The translations under genes and the position numbers were made by a program. A stretch of 64,000 nucleotides of DNA from Kuschelorhynchus macadamiae (lineage: Eukaryota > Arthropoda > Insecta > Coleoptera > Curculionidae), in contig JAUTXW010002365.1 of assembly GCA_030620095.1 (NCBI GenBank), positions 371,832 to 435,831 on the forward strand, read 5' to 3'. Below the pieces are notes generated by a model, which was not told the DNA's origin, ran no database searches, and was given only the letters and a program-made list of their open reading frames with translations. Positions within the stretch are counted from its first letter, which is position 1. The number at the start of each line of letters is the position of its first letter. Below, in pieces: positions 13,239 through 26,390 of the stretch.

Positions 13239-13612
13239 TTTTTTGCAAAGCATGTGGAAAAGCGGTGAGTGTTTTAAATTGAGTTTTTTAAAATCAGTGG
13301 TTTTGATTGAAAATGTATAACGAAATCTAGACTCAGCCACAGTTTGCATCGGGAGTCTTCCTGCCAAAAAAAACATTTTGAATGAAAATGAAGGGTACAA
13401 TACACTAGTTAAAGTATTAAATGTATAATCGGTACTTTTTGTGATAATTTTAAGATGTCTCCTGAAATAATGTCTTGTTTGAAATACGCTTCTATAACAT
13501 CAGTCGATGTAGAACGTAGTATTTCTACTTATAAAACAGTTTTAAGCGTTAAGAGACAACATTTTTTAGTAAATAATTTAGAAAAACAATTAATAGTTTC
13601 GTTGAAAAAATA
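13239..13612 (+). pseudogene. hAT-type transposase-derived remnant: N-terminal finger exon and C-terminal dimerisation exon
   Basis: Two coding pieces lie in order on the plus strand. The first, at about 13236-13264, reads VFFCKACGKA and is followed directly by a GTGAGT splice donor consensus. It looks like the start of the CxxC zinc finger found at the N-terminus of some hAT-derived insect proteins. The second, 13454-13612, is an open 52-codon exon preceded by TTTTAAG, ending in a stop. It reads LKYASITSVDVERSISTYK then KRQHFLVNNLEKQLIV. This matches the C-terminal motif KYAPITSVDVERSFS..K..L...R..L..ENLEKY.V of hAT dimerisation tails. The whole catalytic middle is absent, since only about 190 bp separate the pieces. 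It is therefore either an internally deleted element or a decayed host gene derived from one. Confidence 0.65.
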
Positions 13613-16444
<2,832 letters not shown>

Positions 16445-16497
16445 AAAATATTTTATTATATATATATTAGTAAATTATATATAATAAAATATTTTAT
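16445..16497. repeat. Near-perfect palindrome (AT hairpin)
   Basis: AAAATATTTTATTATATA and its exact complement TATATAATAAAATATTTT flank a short TTAGTAAA-type loop. It lies about 70 bp beyond the stop codon of the Tigger-like remnant to its right, so it could be part of that element's flank. Confidence 0.85.
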
Positions 16498-16567
16498 TAC
16501 TAATATTAACAGACAAATATTATGTACGGTTGAAATTTAAATATTTAAAATAGCAAAACGTTAATAA

Positions 16568-17827
16568 CTAATTCTGTTTTTCTTTCTCACAAATATCGCA
16601 CATATTCGAAAATTTAGCACAGCCTTCATGCAACCGCCGGCTACAGTTTAAACACTCCATCCTGCCTTCTTTCTTTTTTGTTTGACGATAATCTTCTCCA
16701 CATCCTACACAATTGCACGATTCGTCTTCATAACTGGAGTATTTGAATATTTTTTCTCAGTTATTGCTTTGATTTTAGTACTTTTTTGTTTAGGGATTTT
16801 CTTTGTCTCTAATTTGTGTTTTATTTATAAAATATATTCGTTGCTTGTTAGAATAGAAGGAAATTGAATACTTCGTTTTCTTGAACTTTATGCAGTCGTT
16901 CCGGCGATATTTGGTCCATCATTTTCCAGGGGTAAGTTCTTTATTTTCTCGGGAGTAGAACGCATGTTTTTGTTAGGCTAGTTCGAGCAACCTGGCTGAG
17001 GTGGCTCTAAGTCATCCCGGTCTTTTGATGAGCCATTTCTGGTTCCATTTTGGGGAGGATCTTCAGAATTACATGACTCTGCATTGTGTGGCTTCTCTTT
17101 TGTTAAATAGGCATATTCAGGTATAGGATTAAGCACTAAAAGGGATTATGTCAGTTGCCTTAAATAAAGATACTGATTTTTTTATAATTTCTGATTTTTT
17201 CAATACAATAGCAAGCAATTATTCGAACTGGAGCCTTGTAATGTAATAACTTGCAAACTTTATAAAACGCTTTGGATGCCCTAAAGAACCTTTCTCCAAA
17301 GGCTGTAAAAACTGTGTGATGAGGCTTGACAAACAAAATTAAATAATATTATTTTCTGTTAGATATTCGAGCATTTCCACCTTACTGCAATAGGACGAAT
17401 GGCCATCGAAGAGCAAGAGACTTTACTTGTAGGTTTACGAGACACAGAAGATCTCACTATTGACATATGTTGATTTCTCTGATATATAAACAATTGATCC
17501 TGGGGGCATTCTGCTAACTAAAATGCCATAGGAAGTACAAAAAGCTGAGTGGGTGGAAATCTATGCTTTTGTAACTTTTTAAAGTGGTTTATTATTTTGG
17601 CCTTGCTTTGGTCCTCTAATGCGGATAAAGGTCCTAGAGGATGAGTCTGAAGTTCTATTCTCTTTTTTACGCCGCAGAGTAGCTTTAGGAATACCAAATT
17701 CTCGGCCAGTTTCACGGACTCCCATGACTCCTCTTTCAATAGCACTAATTGCCTCAGATAATTGTTCGGTGATCCATTCGCCCATTTTGATATTTCCTTT
17801 TCTTTTATATTCCCTAGGCATACCCAT
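16568..17827 (-). pseudogene. pogo/Tigger-like DDE transposase remnant with N-terminal HTH and C-terminal PHD-like finger
   Basis: The minus-strand start MGMPREYKRKG...W is at 17827. An HTH of the psq/CENP-B type follows: EQLSEAISAIERGVMGVRE, then GREFGIPKATLRRK (17580-17790). A frameshift leads to PLSALEDQSKAKIINHF then KLQKHRFPPT, which resembles the second DNA-binding segment. After a large deletion the last part of the DDE core appears: SLLLFDGHSSYCSKVEMLEY, ENNII*FCL, and QFLQPLEKGSLGHPKRFIKF (about 17250-17420). This matches LLLLDGHSSH...LLCLPPHTTHxLQPLD. The C-terminal end is open and ends at a stop at 16568: CNCVGCGEDYRQT, MECLNCSRRLHEGCAKFS, MCDICEKEKQN. That is a Cys/His finger of the type found in insect Tigger-like proteins. 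Stops and deletions make it inactive. The family call is strong; the subfamily is inferred. Confidence 0.88.
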
Positions 17828-18189
17828 AAAACATCAATAGTTTCATAACAAAAAATATTTTTTAAAAATGTCCCAACTCACCATATATATGGCGCGCTAA
17901 ATTCTGACAAATATATTTGAAGCAGCATTCTATATTAAGGTTAAAAATACTTGAATAACATTTGACTACCATAAAAAAATTAAAATAGAATAAAATTAGA
18001 CCTTAAAATTCGAAAGTTTACAAGAAACTTTAGATTAATACTTTTACTACGACTATTTTAAACCAACTTCCAAAAACCGTAACCATTCGGCTATGGAAAA
18101 GATACCGCATAGTATTGTCATGTTTATCATATTAGTTATACTATGAATGTGTATAATTTATTGCTGTTGACGTAAATTTTAACTTCCTA
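17828..18189. other. No gene recognised
   Basis: This is the upstream flank of the Tigger-like remnant. No terminal inverted repeat was identified. Confidence 0.45.
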
Positions 18190-18545
18190 TTGGTCCGTCG
18201 TTTATTTGGGAGGAGTACAAAGAAGTTTTGTTGAATGTTCAGCTCCTGGCTCGGATATATACTCGGCTTTAGATGCGGAACATATGTGTTCTAATCTCCA
18301 CTCATGCGAATAACTGTTTAAAGGATTTTTTAATAAAACTTATAATTATTAGAAAGGCGGATTAAATTAGGCTACGATTGGTTAGGATTGTTGTAAAGAA
18401 AGCGCGCGGTAGCACGCCAACCAAAGGCCGAGTCTATATATTAAGCAAAACACGAAATATTTGGTAACTGTGTCAGCAATAAATTACTGTCGGTACTGGA
18501 CACTGATTTATCCTATCTAAATAAAATTCTAAATTATATAAATCG
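18190..18545 (+). other. Possible LTR-like or promoter-like segment
   Basis: A GC-richer patch (GCGCGCGGTAGCACGCC at about 18402) is followed within 30 bases by TATATATTAAGC. AATAAATTACTGTCGG follows at about 18478. This is the order of promoter, start and polyadenylation signal seen in insect LTRs. No second copy exists in the window, and no gag or pol frame follows that I can recognise. It could be chance. Confidence 0.25.
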
Positions 18546-20958
18546 TCTATATTTATTCCTGGAAATTTGGCAAAATTTTTCAAAGAAACCAAATATCACT
18601 TTAATATCTTTCACGCAGAAAAACAGGATCCAGATAAGTGGATTATGGTTAATGATCTTGCTACTTTAAATTAGCTAAGCATCGAAAAGACAAACTCCAA
18701 AAAAATCTAATTGGGTTGAGGAAATTTCTATCTTGTTAAAGTATTTTCTAAAATGCATAGCTACCCATTTATCTCTCCGACTTCTACTCTAAAAACCCCC
18801 GGGTTTAAAATAATTTTCTAAAAATATCGGCTTCCGCTCTCGAAGCCTAAGTCTTACTAGAAACTAAACTTAAAAGTGACATAAACTTTGGGTAACGTAA
18901 AGATTTATAGCGTGAATCCGCCATCAAGTAGTGCTACTCCAAAGCTTTTTGGCTATAATTCCTGCGCTTCGCCTCAATATCGGTGGAGCCTTACACCCTT
19001 TTTAATGTTTTATTTGGCACGGATTATGCTAAATCTATAACAAATGAGCCTTTGCTAACGAAACTCATAAATTCCATTAAAAGAGTTTTGGTCTTGGTGT
19101 GACTCTGCAAATAGTGTGTCTATAAATATTGGCTTCACTCAAACCAGTCTATTTTAGATTTGATTTTTTTAATTATAGATAGTCGATTTAAGATGGATGA
19201 CCGGCTTCCTTTTAAAATGTTTAATTTCGGTAACTTTGATAGCAAAAAAACTAAATCTATTCAAACAGTAGACAGTTCTCAAACCAAGTATTTACAAAGT
19301 TGTTATGTTTTAAACATTCTAATTAAAAATTATTGGTTTTAAACAGTCATAAATGAATTATTTAAATAATATTATTATAATTTTAGTATTAAAACTTAGT
19401 TATAAAAAGAATACACCGAGGCAATTAATAAAGAAAACAATAAATATTAGTTTCAATAAGTAATTACGTTCTTAAATCTGGGGAGTCATTACTAGCTTGC
19501 CTTCTGGAAATCCATTTTCAGTTATTTATTACATTAACGGATCTTATTTCCAAGATGATATTAAGTCTAAAACGTTCTTTATAATGTAACATAACTAGGC
19601 TTTTAAATACATTTTTCGAGCTCATAATAAATAATTTGTTAAAATATTCACTATTTAACCATACCTTATGTCTTTGTAAAAATTTTCCTAGCAGAAAAAA
19701 ATTACAATAATGTTTGAGATATATTCCGCAGCAACAACACCATAAGTCAGCAAATATCTGTTTAGTATCATTTCATAAATTAAGTTACAGTAGTGGTACC
19801 ATACAATAACTAGTAAAAGATTTAAATATCCTCCCCTGATTTTTTATATGCGTATGCGTATATGAATAATGATAATTAGGAGTTTTAGCTTTTAAAAACA
19901 GTGTTGGAACAGAGAACAAAATGTATATAGCTGTAGCTCTACCCTACAGGTCAAAATTTTGCCAAAATTTATTTAAAAAGAAAACAATTGTAGCAAAAAT
20001 AGGCTATTCATTAAAGTATCGTTTGATCATTCGCAACAAAAAAAAACATGTCTATTTGTTATATTTACTATCTTTTGTACGACAACAATAGGTCTCTTGC
20101 ACACATCCTCTATTTACAATGAATTGATATCATATAATACAATCACAATACGTAATAACAAATATCGAATTTATTTACATAATTTTGAACAATATTTAAA
20201 TTAATTATTAAATTGCTAATAATTTTCTACGAGTGACGTCACTTCAAATTTCATAATTCGATTGATTTTCGACGAAATCTATTATGTAGCATACTATAAA
20301 ATGATACTACTCTATAATAATAATAGAACTCAATTGTAGTAGTTTGTTAGTATATTCTATTTATATACATTTACATTATACAGGGTGTTCACTAATCTCG
20401 TCAACATATTTAAGGGGGTGATTGACTGACTAATTTTAAGACGAGAATTCATATAAACATTTCGATTTACCTTCGTTTCTTAGACAAAGTTTATTTCTCG
20501 TTTTTTTTCTGATTTTAAAGTAGGTACATGTTACGTGCTTTTAACTGTTTTAAATCCAAGTTCGATTATTTTTAATGTTGAACTGAATGCATTGGGCATT
20601 GATGTAATTTATTAATCGAAATAATGTAAAATAAATGGTTATTGTGTTTGAATTTCTGTATATATACAGAGTGATCCTGCAATCGGATACAGGCTCACAA
20701 TTACAATATTATACGTCATTATAGTTGAACAGTACATAACTTTATATTAAACTTAATATTAATTTGAAACCTGAAGCAAATGAAAAACCTATTAATACCA
20801 AAGGTTCTTGTAAATTCATTAAGCCGCAAGTTATTGTAGTGGCATAATCTATGAAATTAATTAATTTAAAATGCCCGCAAGAATGTGATTTAAGAAGTTG
20901 AAGCTTTTATTCACGAACTCCTGTTATAACCTTTTCAATATAATCCCTGAGGATAGCG
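18546..20958. other. No gene recognised
   Basis: A 60-codon plus-strand frame at 19160-19342 is unrecognised. CAGGGTGTTCACTAATCTCG at about 20381 and CAGAGTGATCCTGCAATCGG at about 20668 look like the CAGGGTGTT-type ends common in insect genomes. They may bracket a short element of about 290 bp, but the ends are in the same orientation, so this is not supported. Confidence 0.4.
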
Positions 20959-21225
20959 CAGTAGCGTAACTGCAAATTTTGGGTCCCTCCTGCAGTTCAA
21001 ACCATACGCTCATACATAATCAAATTACAAATGTCACTCTAAAAACAGGGCCGGACTGAGGACTGACTTATGGGGCCTAGTGTTTGAAAAAAGTCCTGCG
21101 TGTTGTACTTCGTTGTCAACCTCTTACCATACTTCTCCGTGGGCCCCGTTATTACCAGGCACCTAGTATCAGTGGTCCCTAGACCTGGGAAGTTTAGTTC
21201 ACTTTGCTGGTTTGCATCTTTCGAA

Positions 21226-21393
21226 CTCGATCAGTAAAGTGAATAGTACAAAAGATTCGATCGTTTAGTTCATTTAGTTCACTGATTGCTAACAGTAAAA
21301 TACGTAAATCTCGATCAGTAAAGTGAATAGTACAAAAGATTCGATCGTTTAGTTCATTTAGTTCACTGATTGCTAACAGGAAAATACTGGAGC
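21226..21393. repeat. 84-bp tandem duplication in hAT element 1 subterminal region
   Basis: Two almost identical head-to-tail units (from about 21226 and 21310) share CTCGATCAGTAAAGTGAATA, AAAAGATTCGATCGTTTAG and TTCACTGATTGCTAACAG. They sit about 45 bp inside the element's left terminus, where hAT subterminal transposase-binding repeats usually lie. Confidence 0.95.
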
Positions 21394-21640
21394 AGTGCAT
21401 CATATACCAAAAGAACTAAGTCATTTTAGTGGTTGATATTGATATGGTAGGATATGGATATGAATTGTAAAAAAGGAATGAAAAAAAATTGAAATACCTA
21501 AGTGTTTTATGTTTTACTGCGAGTAGTGCGAATACGAAAATCAACAAACAAATAAAATAAATTCATACATTTTTTTCTTAAGTTTTAAATGAGCATAAAA
21601 TAAAATAATGGTTGCAACTTAAATAAATAAAGGCATATAT

Positions 21641-23440
21641 TTACATGTTGGTGCTTAAAAATAAGGTTTGGCTAACTCGTGTACTTTTCAGTGATAGACG
21701 TTTTTCATTTAACACTAGTCCAGCCTAGAAAAATTCGTTCATATGAAACTGACGTGGTTTGCACGCATTATCTCTTTTTTATGTAATGAAATAATTTAGA
21801 ATATACAAGTTTTCGGGTCATCCACCAGGCTAATGGATCTTTATTCCTGTTCACAAGGGGCTCACTAATATACCGGTCAAATTCAATTATCGCAGCAGCA
21901 CTAACGTTTTTTTCTTGCACCAAGTTAGATACATTCTTATCAAAATGAGACCACAGCAGTGACTTTTTTGACGTGGAACTTAAAGATGGTAGTGGTTGTT
22001 CCGGTTCCGATGATACGATATTTGCACGAAAAGCACTTAGTTTTCTTCGCAGGTTTGCTAAAGCCGCTGTATATTTACTTCCTTCTTTGAACCCAATTTT
22101 TTTAAATCTAGGGTCTAAAATTGTAGATTCTGACAAAAGCTCATTATTTTTTATACCAGCAAAACGCTTATAGCATTGGGTAAGCATTTCTGTTAGAACT
22201 AGCTGCAACTCCTTATCCTAATTTGGTTTGTTTAACCAATCAAAGAGGTGAAAATAAATAGCCCGAATGAAAATAAGTATTTTTGATGAAGTAACACTTT
22301 TCCCAGCGTTAATTTCATCAGTTATATCTTTAAAAATTTGTAGAATATCTACTAGTTGTTCCAACACTGACCACTCACTAGCGGTTATCATGTTTAAATT
22401 TGGGCTTTCTAAGGCCAAAGTAGTGATAATAGCATTTTTAATTTTACAAGCCAGATCAACCATATCAAGGGTAGAATTCCACCGTGTTCTTACATCTTGC
22501 TTCATTTTTAATTCAGGCCATCCCATTTGAATCTGAGTTTTATTTAATTTTACTAGCGTCGTGGAACTTCTTTTGAAAAATCATACAATGGCTTTTAGTT
22601 TTTCGAAAATTGGATCAATGGATTTAAGACCATTTTGAACGAAAATATTATTTGAGTGAGCAAAACAAGCTCGGGATCTCCATCCACCTGCTCGCACAGC
22701 TGAAATAATGTTCGCCGCATTGTCACCAACCATGCACACGATTTTGTTTTCAATTTTCCACTCTACAAATCATAAATGAGGCTAAATTTTGTGCAGTGTG
22801 CTTTTCCTCAAATGATATACAATTTCAAAGATAGATTTTAATTGAAATTGTTCCTCAATAATGTAGTGAGCAGTAATTTCAACAGTTTTCATTGTTTTTA
22901 GAGGTCCAACTGTCAGTTTTCTGGATAGTACTTTGTAATTAGGACACAACATTTCACAAAGTTTCTGGAACTCGACCTCTTCTACAATTCTGATTGCGTG
23001 AAATCCTTTCACTATCCAGCGTAGTAATTGTTGATCAATTTCTTTACTTCTCGCTATAGAAAAGGGTTTATTTACGTACGCATAGCCTGTGATATCAGAC
23101 TGAGTTTTTTCTTTTTTTCGTTTGGATAGTATGACACTACCACTGTAGTTACACATATTTGTACTAGTTCCTTCACAAGCATTTTCTTCTTTACCGATGT
23201 TTTCGTAGATATAGACTTAACATTTTCTGCTGCCGTACATTTACCGTTGTTAGTATCTGTCAATGTTAATTAGCTTCTGGTAATGCTAATTGTGGGATGT
23301 TTTGTCGTTATATGTCGATTTAAACTGCCCATTAAACCGTTTTTTGTAAATAAAATTTGTTTACAATACAAACACTTCGCGGAACATTTATCTTTTAAAA
23401 CTTCAAAGTGAAACCATATATCACTTCTTTTTGGGACCAT
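21641..23440 (-). pseudogene. hAT transposase pseudogene with N-terminal BED zinc finger (ZBED-like)
   Basis: The start ATG (23438-23440) opens MVPKRSDIWFHFEVLKD, then KCLYCKQI, MGSLNRHITTKHP, a complete BED finger (CxxC...HxxxxH). Degraded frames continue through CMVGDNAANIISAV (about 22720), which holds the catalytic D of the RNase H-like core, and ACFAHSNNIFVQNGL. They then reach QDVRTRWNSTLDMVD (about 22460). From 22526 to 21768 one frame stays open except for one stop (22216), including ESTILDPRFKKIGF and DPLAWW. A shifted frame supplies the dimerisation tail CVQTTSVSYERIF and NEKRLSLKSTRVSQTLFLS, ending at a stop at 21641. The order and length match ZBED-like hAT transposases. Several frameshifts and stops make it inactive. 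Identification is secure. Confidence 0.9.
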
Positions 23441-24179
23441 TTTTACTTATAACTACCAATAATACTTTCTTAATATCACCTTTTTACATTTAGAAACAAC
23501 GCGCCACCCACAACACTGATAGAAATTAGGCAGTTAACTAACAAAACAATATAATCAGTGCATTATAATACATAATATAGTGTATCAGCGATGTCTATCT
23601 AATATAAAGAATAGATGCGTTTTTTCTAATTTTTGTTTCTAGAATGAGATGGCCTCAATAAAAACAAATCAACCCTCAAGACGTGTGCTAAACTAAAAGA
23701 GTAAGGGAGTAAGAAATAAAAGTCCTCTTGCAAAGCAAACAGAACGTTTGACCGAGCACGAGCTCGCGAGCTTTGCGATAAATCGGCGTAGGTCGAGCGC
23801 AGACGGAGGCGGGAGGCGAGCGAGAATGCAATCATGGCTTTCGGTCACTGTCGCATTGGTTGGTTAAGTTCGTTTCAATCATTGCAGCAACGAGCGAACA
23901 ACGTAATGTATTCGCGAACTACACAGCTCTAGTGGGCCCCCATTATGGTGCGGAGGCTAGCGAGTATGTAGTAGCTACGCCACTGAGCTAGCAATACGTT
24001 TTGTTTTAAGTACTTCGGATCTATATAGTTTTTGATCAGCACTCCCACTTGGTGGTCTCACTAAAGAGCATTTTTTTTTTGTATAATTAAAGTTCGTTGT
24101 GCCCAAAACCTTGCTGCCATTATACCTCTTCCAGCTTGCAGTTTATCTCCAGATTGTTCTAGTGTAACAGCATCTGAGG

Positions 24180-24560
24180 TTCGCCCTCCATTACTTCTAT
24201 AATAATATCGTCAGGCGTAGATGAAATTATATATTTTAAGGTATTTCCTTTCTTATAATATGGCCAAGTTAATGTCTATTTCACAGCATCTGTTGGCTTT
24301 TGAATCTCTATATACAAAAATCAATTTTTTATTTTGAAGTGTTTATTTATATTAAAATTATTTAAATACTTACAACAAAATGGTCTTCGCATGCAAAACC
24401 GTTACTCGTTTTTGAAAGCTTCTTTGAATCCCACCTTTGGCCACAACTTTCTTCGCTTTTTGTCGTTCGGAAATTGGATAAATGTTTTTGCGAATGTTTT
24501 TATTGATCTATTTATACACAGCGGCCCTATACACCAACAGTTTCCAGAAATAATTAATAA
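24180..24560 (-). pseudogene. THAP zinc-finger protein, two-exon remnant
   Basis: The minus-strand exon 1 (about 24545-24374) reads CWCIGPLCINRSIKTFAKTF, then IQFPNDKKRRKLWPKV, then, after one stop and a frameshift, FACEDHF. This is the THAP C2CH layout: CxxxxC, an FP...R..W core, then CEDHF. Exon 1 ends at a good splice donor (GTAAGT). A candidate acceptor (TATATAG) at about 24308 starts a second piece with YYKKGNTLKYIISSTPDDII then IEVMEG, and after a frameshift RTSDAVTLEQSGDKLQAGRG. THAP fingers bind DNA and occur both in host proteins and in P-element-type transposases. I cannot tell which this was. The stop and frameshifts argue for a dead copy. Confidence 0.7.
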
Positions 24561-24751
24561 AGAAAATCAGTGGGCCATGATCATCTAAATTGGCGCTGTA
24601 CTTCTCTAAACATCCCTATTAACTTAATTTAATTATTGTTTCAAAAAAAAAAAATCCGCGATCTTTAATACATTACCTCTTAAAACAACTTAAATGTATT
24701 TCAACATTTCTTTTATTTTATGGCTTGCTTTTGACTTTTATTCGTATTTTT

Positions 24752-26037
24752 TGGGTAGTATTAAAGTAGCATGCCAATTTTGGCTGTAGCTTTAATAGAA
24801 ATATGAAGTTGTGATAAATCGATGGAAAGGTAAATTACATAGAACTAAATTAAGAAATAACAAAAATAGAAAAGTCATTCTTATTTTTTCAACAGAAATA
24901 ATTTTAAAAAGAAAGTTTAAGACATTGACTTGACTTTAAAACCTTTATTATAGATAATAGAGTATTTTTTGATTCATAAACCTTGTGGCGGCTAAGTATG
25001 ATGGGGCCTGTCAGGCTAAAAATATATAATCGAATAGCACTGACATTTTAAATTAAAATGTCACTCGCGCCACATCTTTAAAAAGGAACGTTTAAAATGT
25101 AATAGAACTTCTAATTAAATAAGTACTGCTTCCATTTAAATTATACATACAGTATCTTAAAAGGTAGAACAATGGCGACGCCTACCCAGTGTTCATGGAC
25201 ACCTGGTATAATGAAGTAGAAATATAGTAAATACCTTAGAATAAAACTGCTAAACACACAATTTATATTTTTTCATTTATTCATTTAGATGGCAAGTTAT
25301 TTATAATTCTTTGATAATTGCAGTGTTGTATTAACGAGCATTTCACTTTCCTTGGGGCGTTTCAAATGGCTAGGTTGAAAATTGATTGAGGAAACTAAAC
25401 ATCATGGAGATGAATATTTTTGTTTATGAATCAGTGACTCGCTTTGCCTTATGAATACGCATTACATGTAGTTTTGCTATCATACTGCCACATAAACTAT
25501 TTGACCAAATCATCCGGAAATTCCCTTTTTATGTCGAAACATAGAGGCGTGACATTTTAAAAACGTTGCATTTTATTTTTCGGATGGCAGAATTTCTTGC
25601 CGCTATATAAAATCTACATTTTAGCAATGTGGTACACCGTTCGTATGGAGGAATAGAAACGAGGCGTAAGAGTTTTGTATATATTTCTGAGCATTTGCTG
25701 TTTCTAGTAAAATATTTTTATGGAAAATAGGGGTACATGCAATATTTCAGCTTATAATTATTCTGGGAAATTAGATATACCCAATATTAATATTTGATTT
25801 AATTTGTGAGTAGTAGCTATTTTTATTTGAGGTTAAAGATATTTTAATAAAACAACTGAATGAAAAACATATTTTTCCATATTTTGGCATTTAAATATTT
25901 GCAGGGAAATACATTTGAAAATTATTTTTTCGGTTAGACTGTCAACTACAAAAATGTTTAAAATTGCACTAATTTTCCATCCGTTTGTGATATAGGTAGA
26001 ACTTACTCACTAAAACAGATTTATTTCTATCGCAATT
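24752..26037 (+). repeat. Segmental tandem duplication, unit A (about 1.28 kb)
   Basis: Unit A starts TTGGGTAGTATTAAAGTAGC and ends at ATCGCAATT, immediately before unit B begins with the same start. Landmarks shared with unit B include ACTAAATTAAGAAATAACAA, GATTCATAAACC.T.TGGCGG, AACAATGGCGACGCCTACCC and ACATTTTAGCAATGTGGTAC. No coding potential was recognised; the function is unknown. Confidence 0.9.
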
Positions 26038-26390
26038 TGGGTAGTATTAAAATAGCATGTCAATTTTCGCTGTAATTTTAATAGAAATATTAACTTGTGA
26101 TGAAGAGATGGAAAGGTTAATTACGTAGAACTAAATTAAGAAATAACAAAAACAGACTAGTTGAAATGATGTTTAAAATTAAAATTGCTGTTATTTTTTC
26201 AACTGAACATAATTAAAAAAAGGGGATTTAAGAGATTGTCTTTAAAAACTTTACTCTAATTAGTAGAGCATCTTTTGATTCATAAACCATATGGCGGCTA
26301 AGTCTGATGATGCCTATCTGGCTAATGAAATATCAACAAATAAAACTGATATTTTGAATTAAAATGTCACTTGCGTCACATGTCTAAAAA

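Larger units (their letters stand above)
21180..23931 (-). mobile_element. hAT-superfamily DNA transposon (element 1)
   Basis: The left end TAGACCTGGGAAGTTTAGTT and the right end, read on the minus strand, TAGAGCTGTGTAGTTCGCG form imperfect terminal inverted repeats of the TAGAGNTGGG type. They are flanked by octamers GTGGTCCC (21172-21179) and GTGGGCCC (23932-23939), which match at 7 of 8. An 8-bp target duplication is the hAT hallmark. The 2.75-kb body carries a BED-finger/hAT transposase pseudogene on the minus strand. The insertion lies inside the older CAGTRGCGTA-ended element. Confidence 0.85.
20959..23985. mobile_element. Older short element with CAGTRGCGTARCT ends, split by a hAT insertion
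   Basis: The left end reads CAGTAGCGTAACTGC. The right end, read on the minus strand, is CAGTGGCGTAGCTAC. They are inverted and 12 of the first 15 bases agree, a hAT-like terminal form. Flanking octamers GGATAGCG and AGCTAGCA agree at 5 of 8 positions. Removing the younger hAT (21180-23931) and one target copy leaves an element of only about 270 bp, so it would be a non-autonomous MITE. The left half also resembles a tRNA-like A box/B box arrangement, so a SINE head is an alternative for that part. Confidence 0.45.

Noticed and set aside
18190..18545. Full LTR retrotransposon starting at the LTR-like segment.
   Set aside because: No gag/pol frame, no convincing primer-binding site and no second LTR could be found in the window. 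Kept only as a low-confidence note.
20381..20690. CAGGGTGTT-type ends at 5480, 20381, 20668 and 61415 as element termini.
   Set aside because: The motifs are short and same-oriented, and no inverted partners or target duplications were seen.
20940..21010. Functional tRNA gene or SINE at the TAGCGCAGTAGCG...AGTTCAAACC segment.
   Set aside because: A- and B-box-like words are present but the acceptor and anticodon stems do not form. The inverted-terminus reading with 23985 explains the sequence better.
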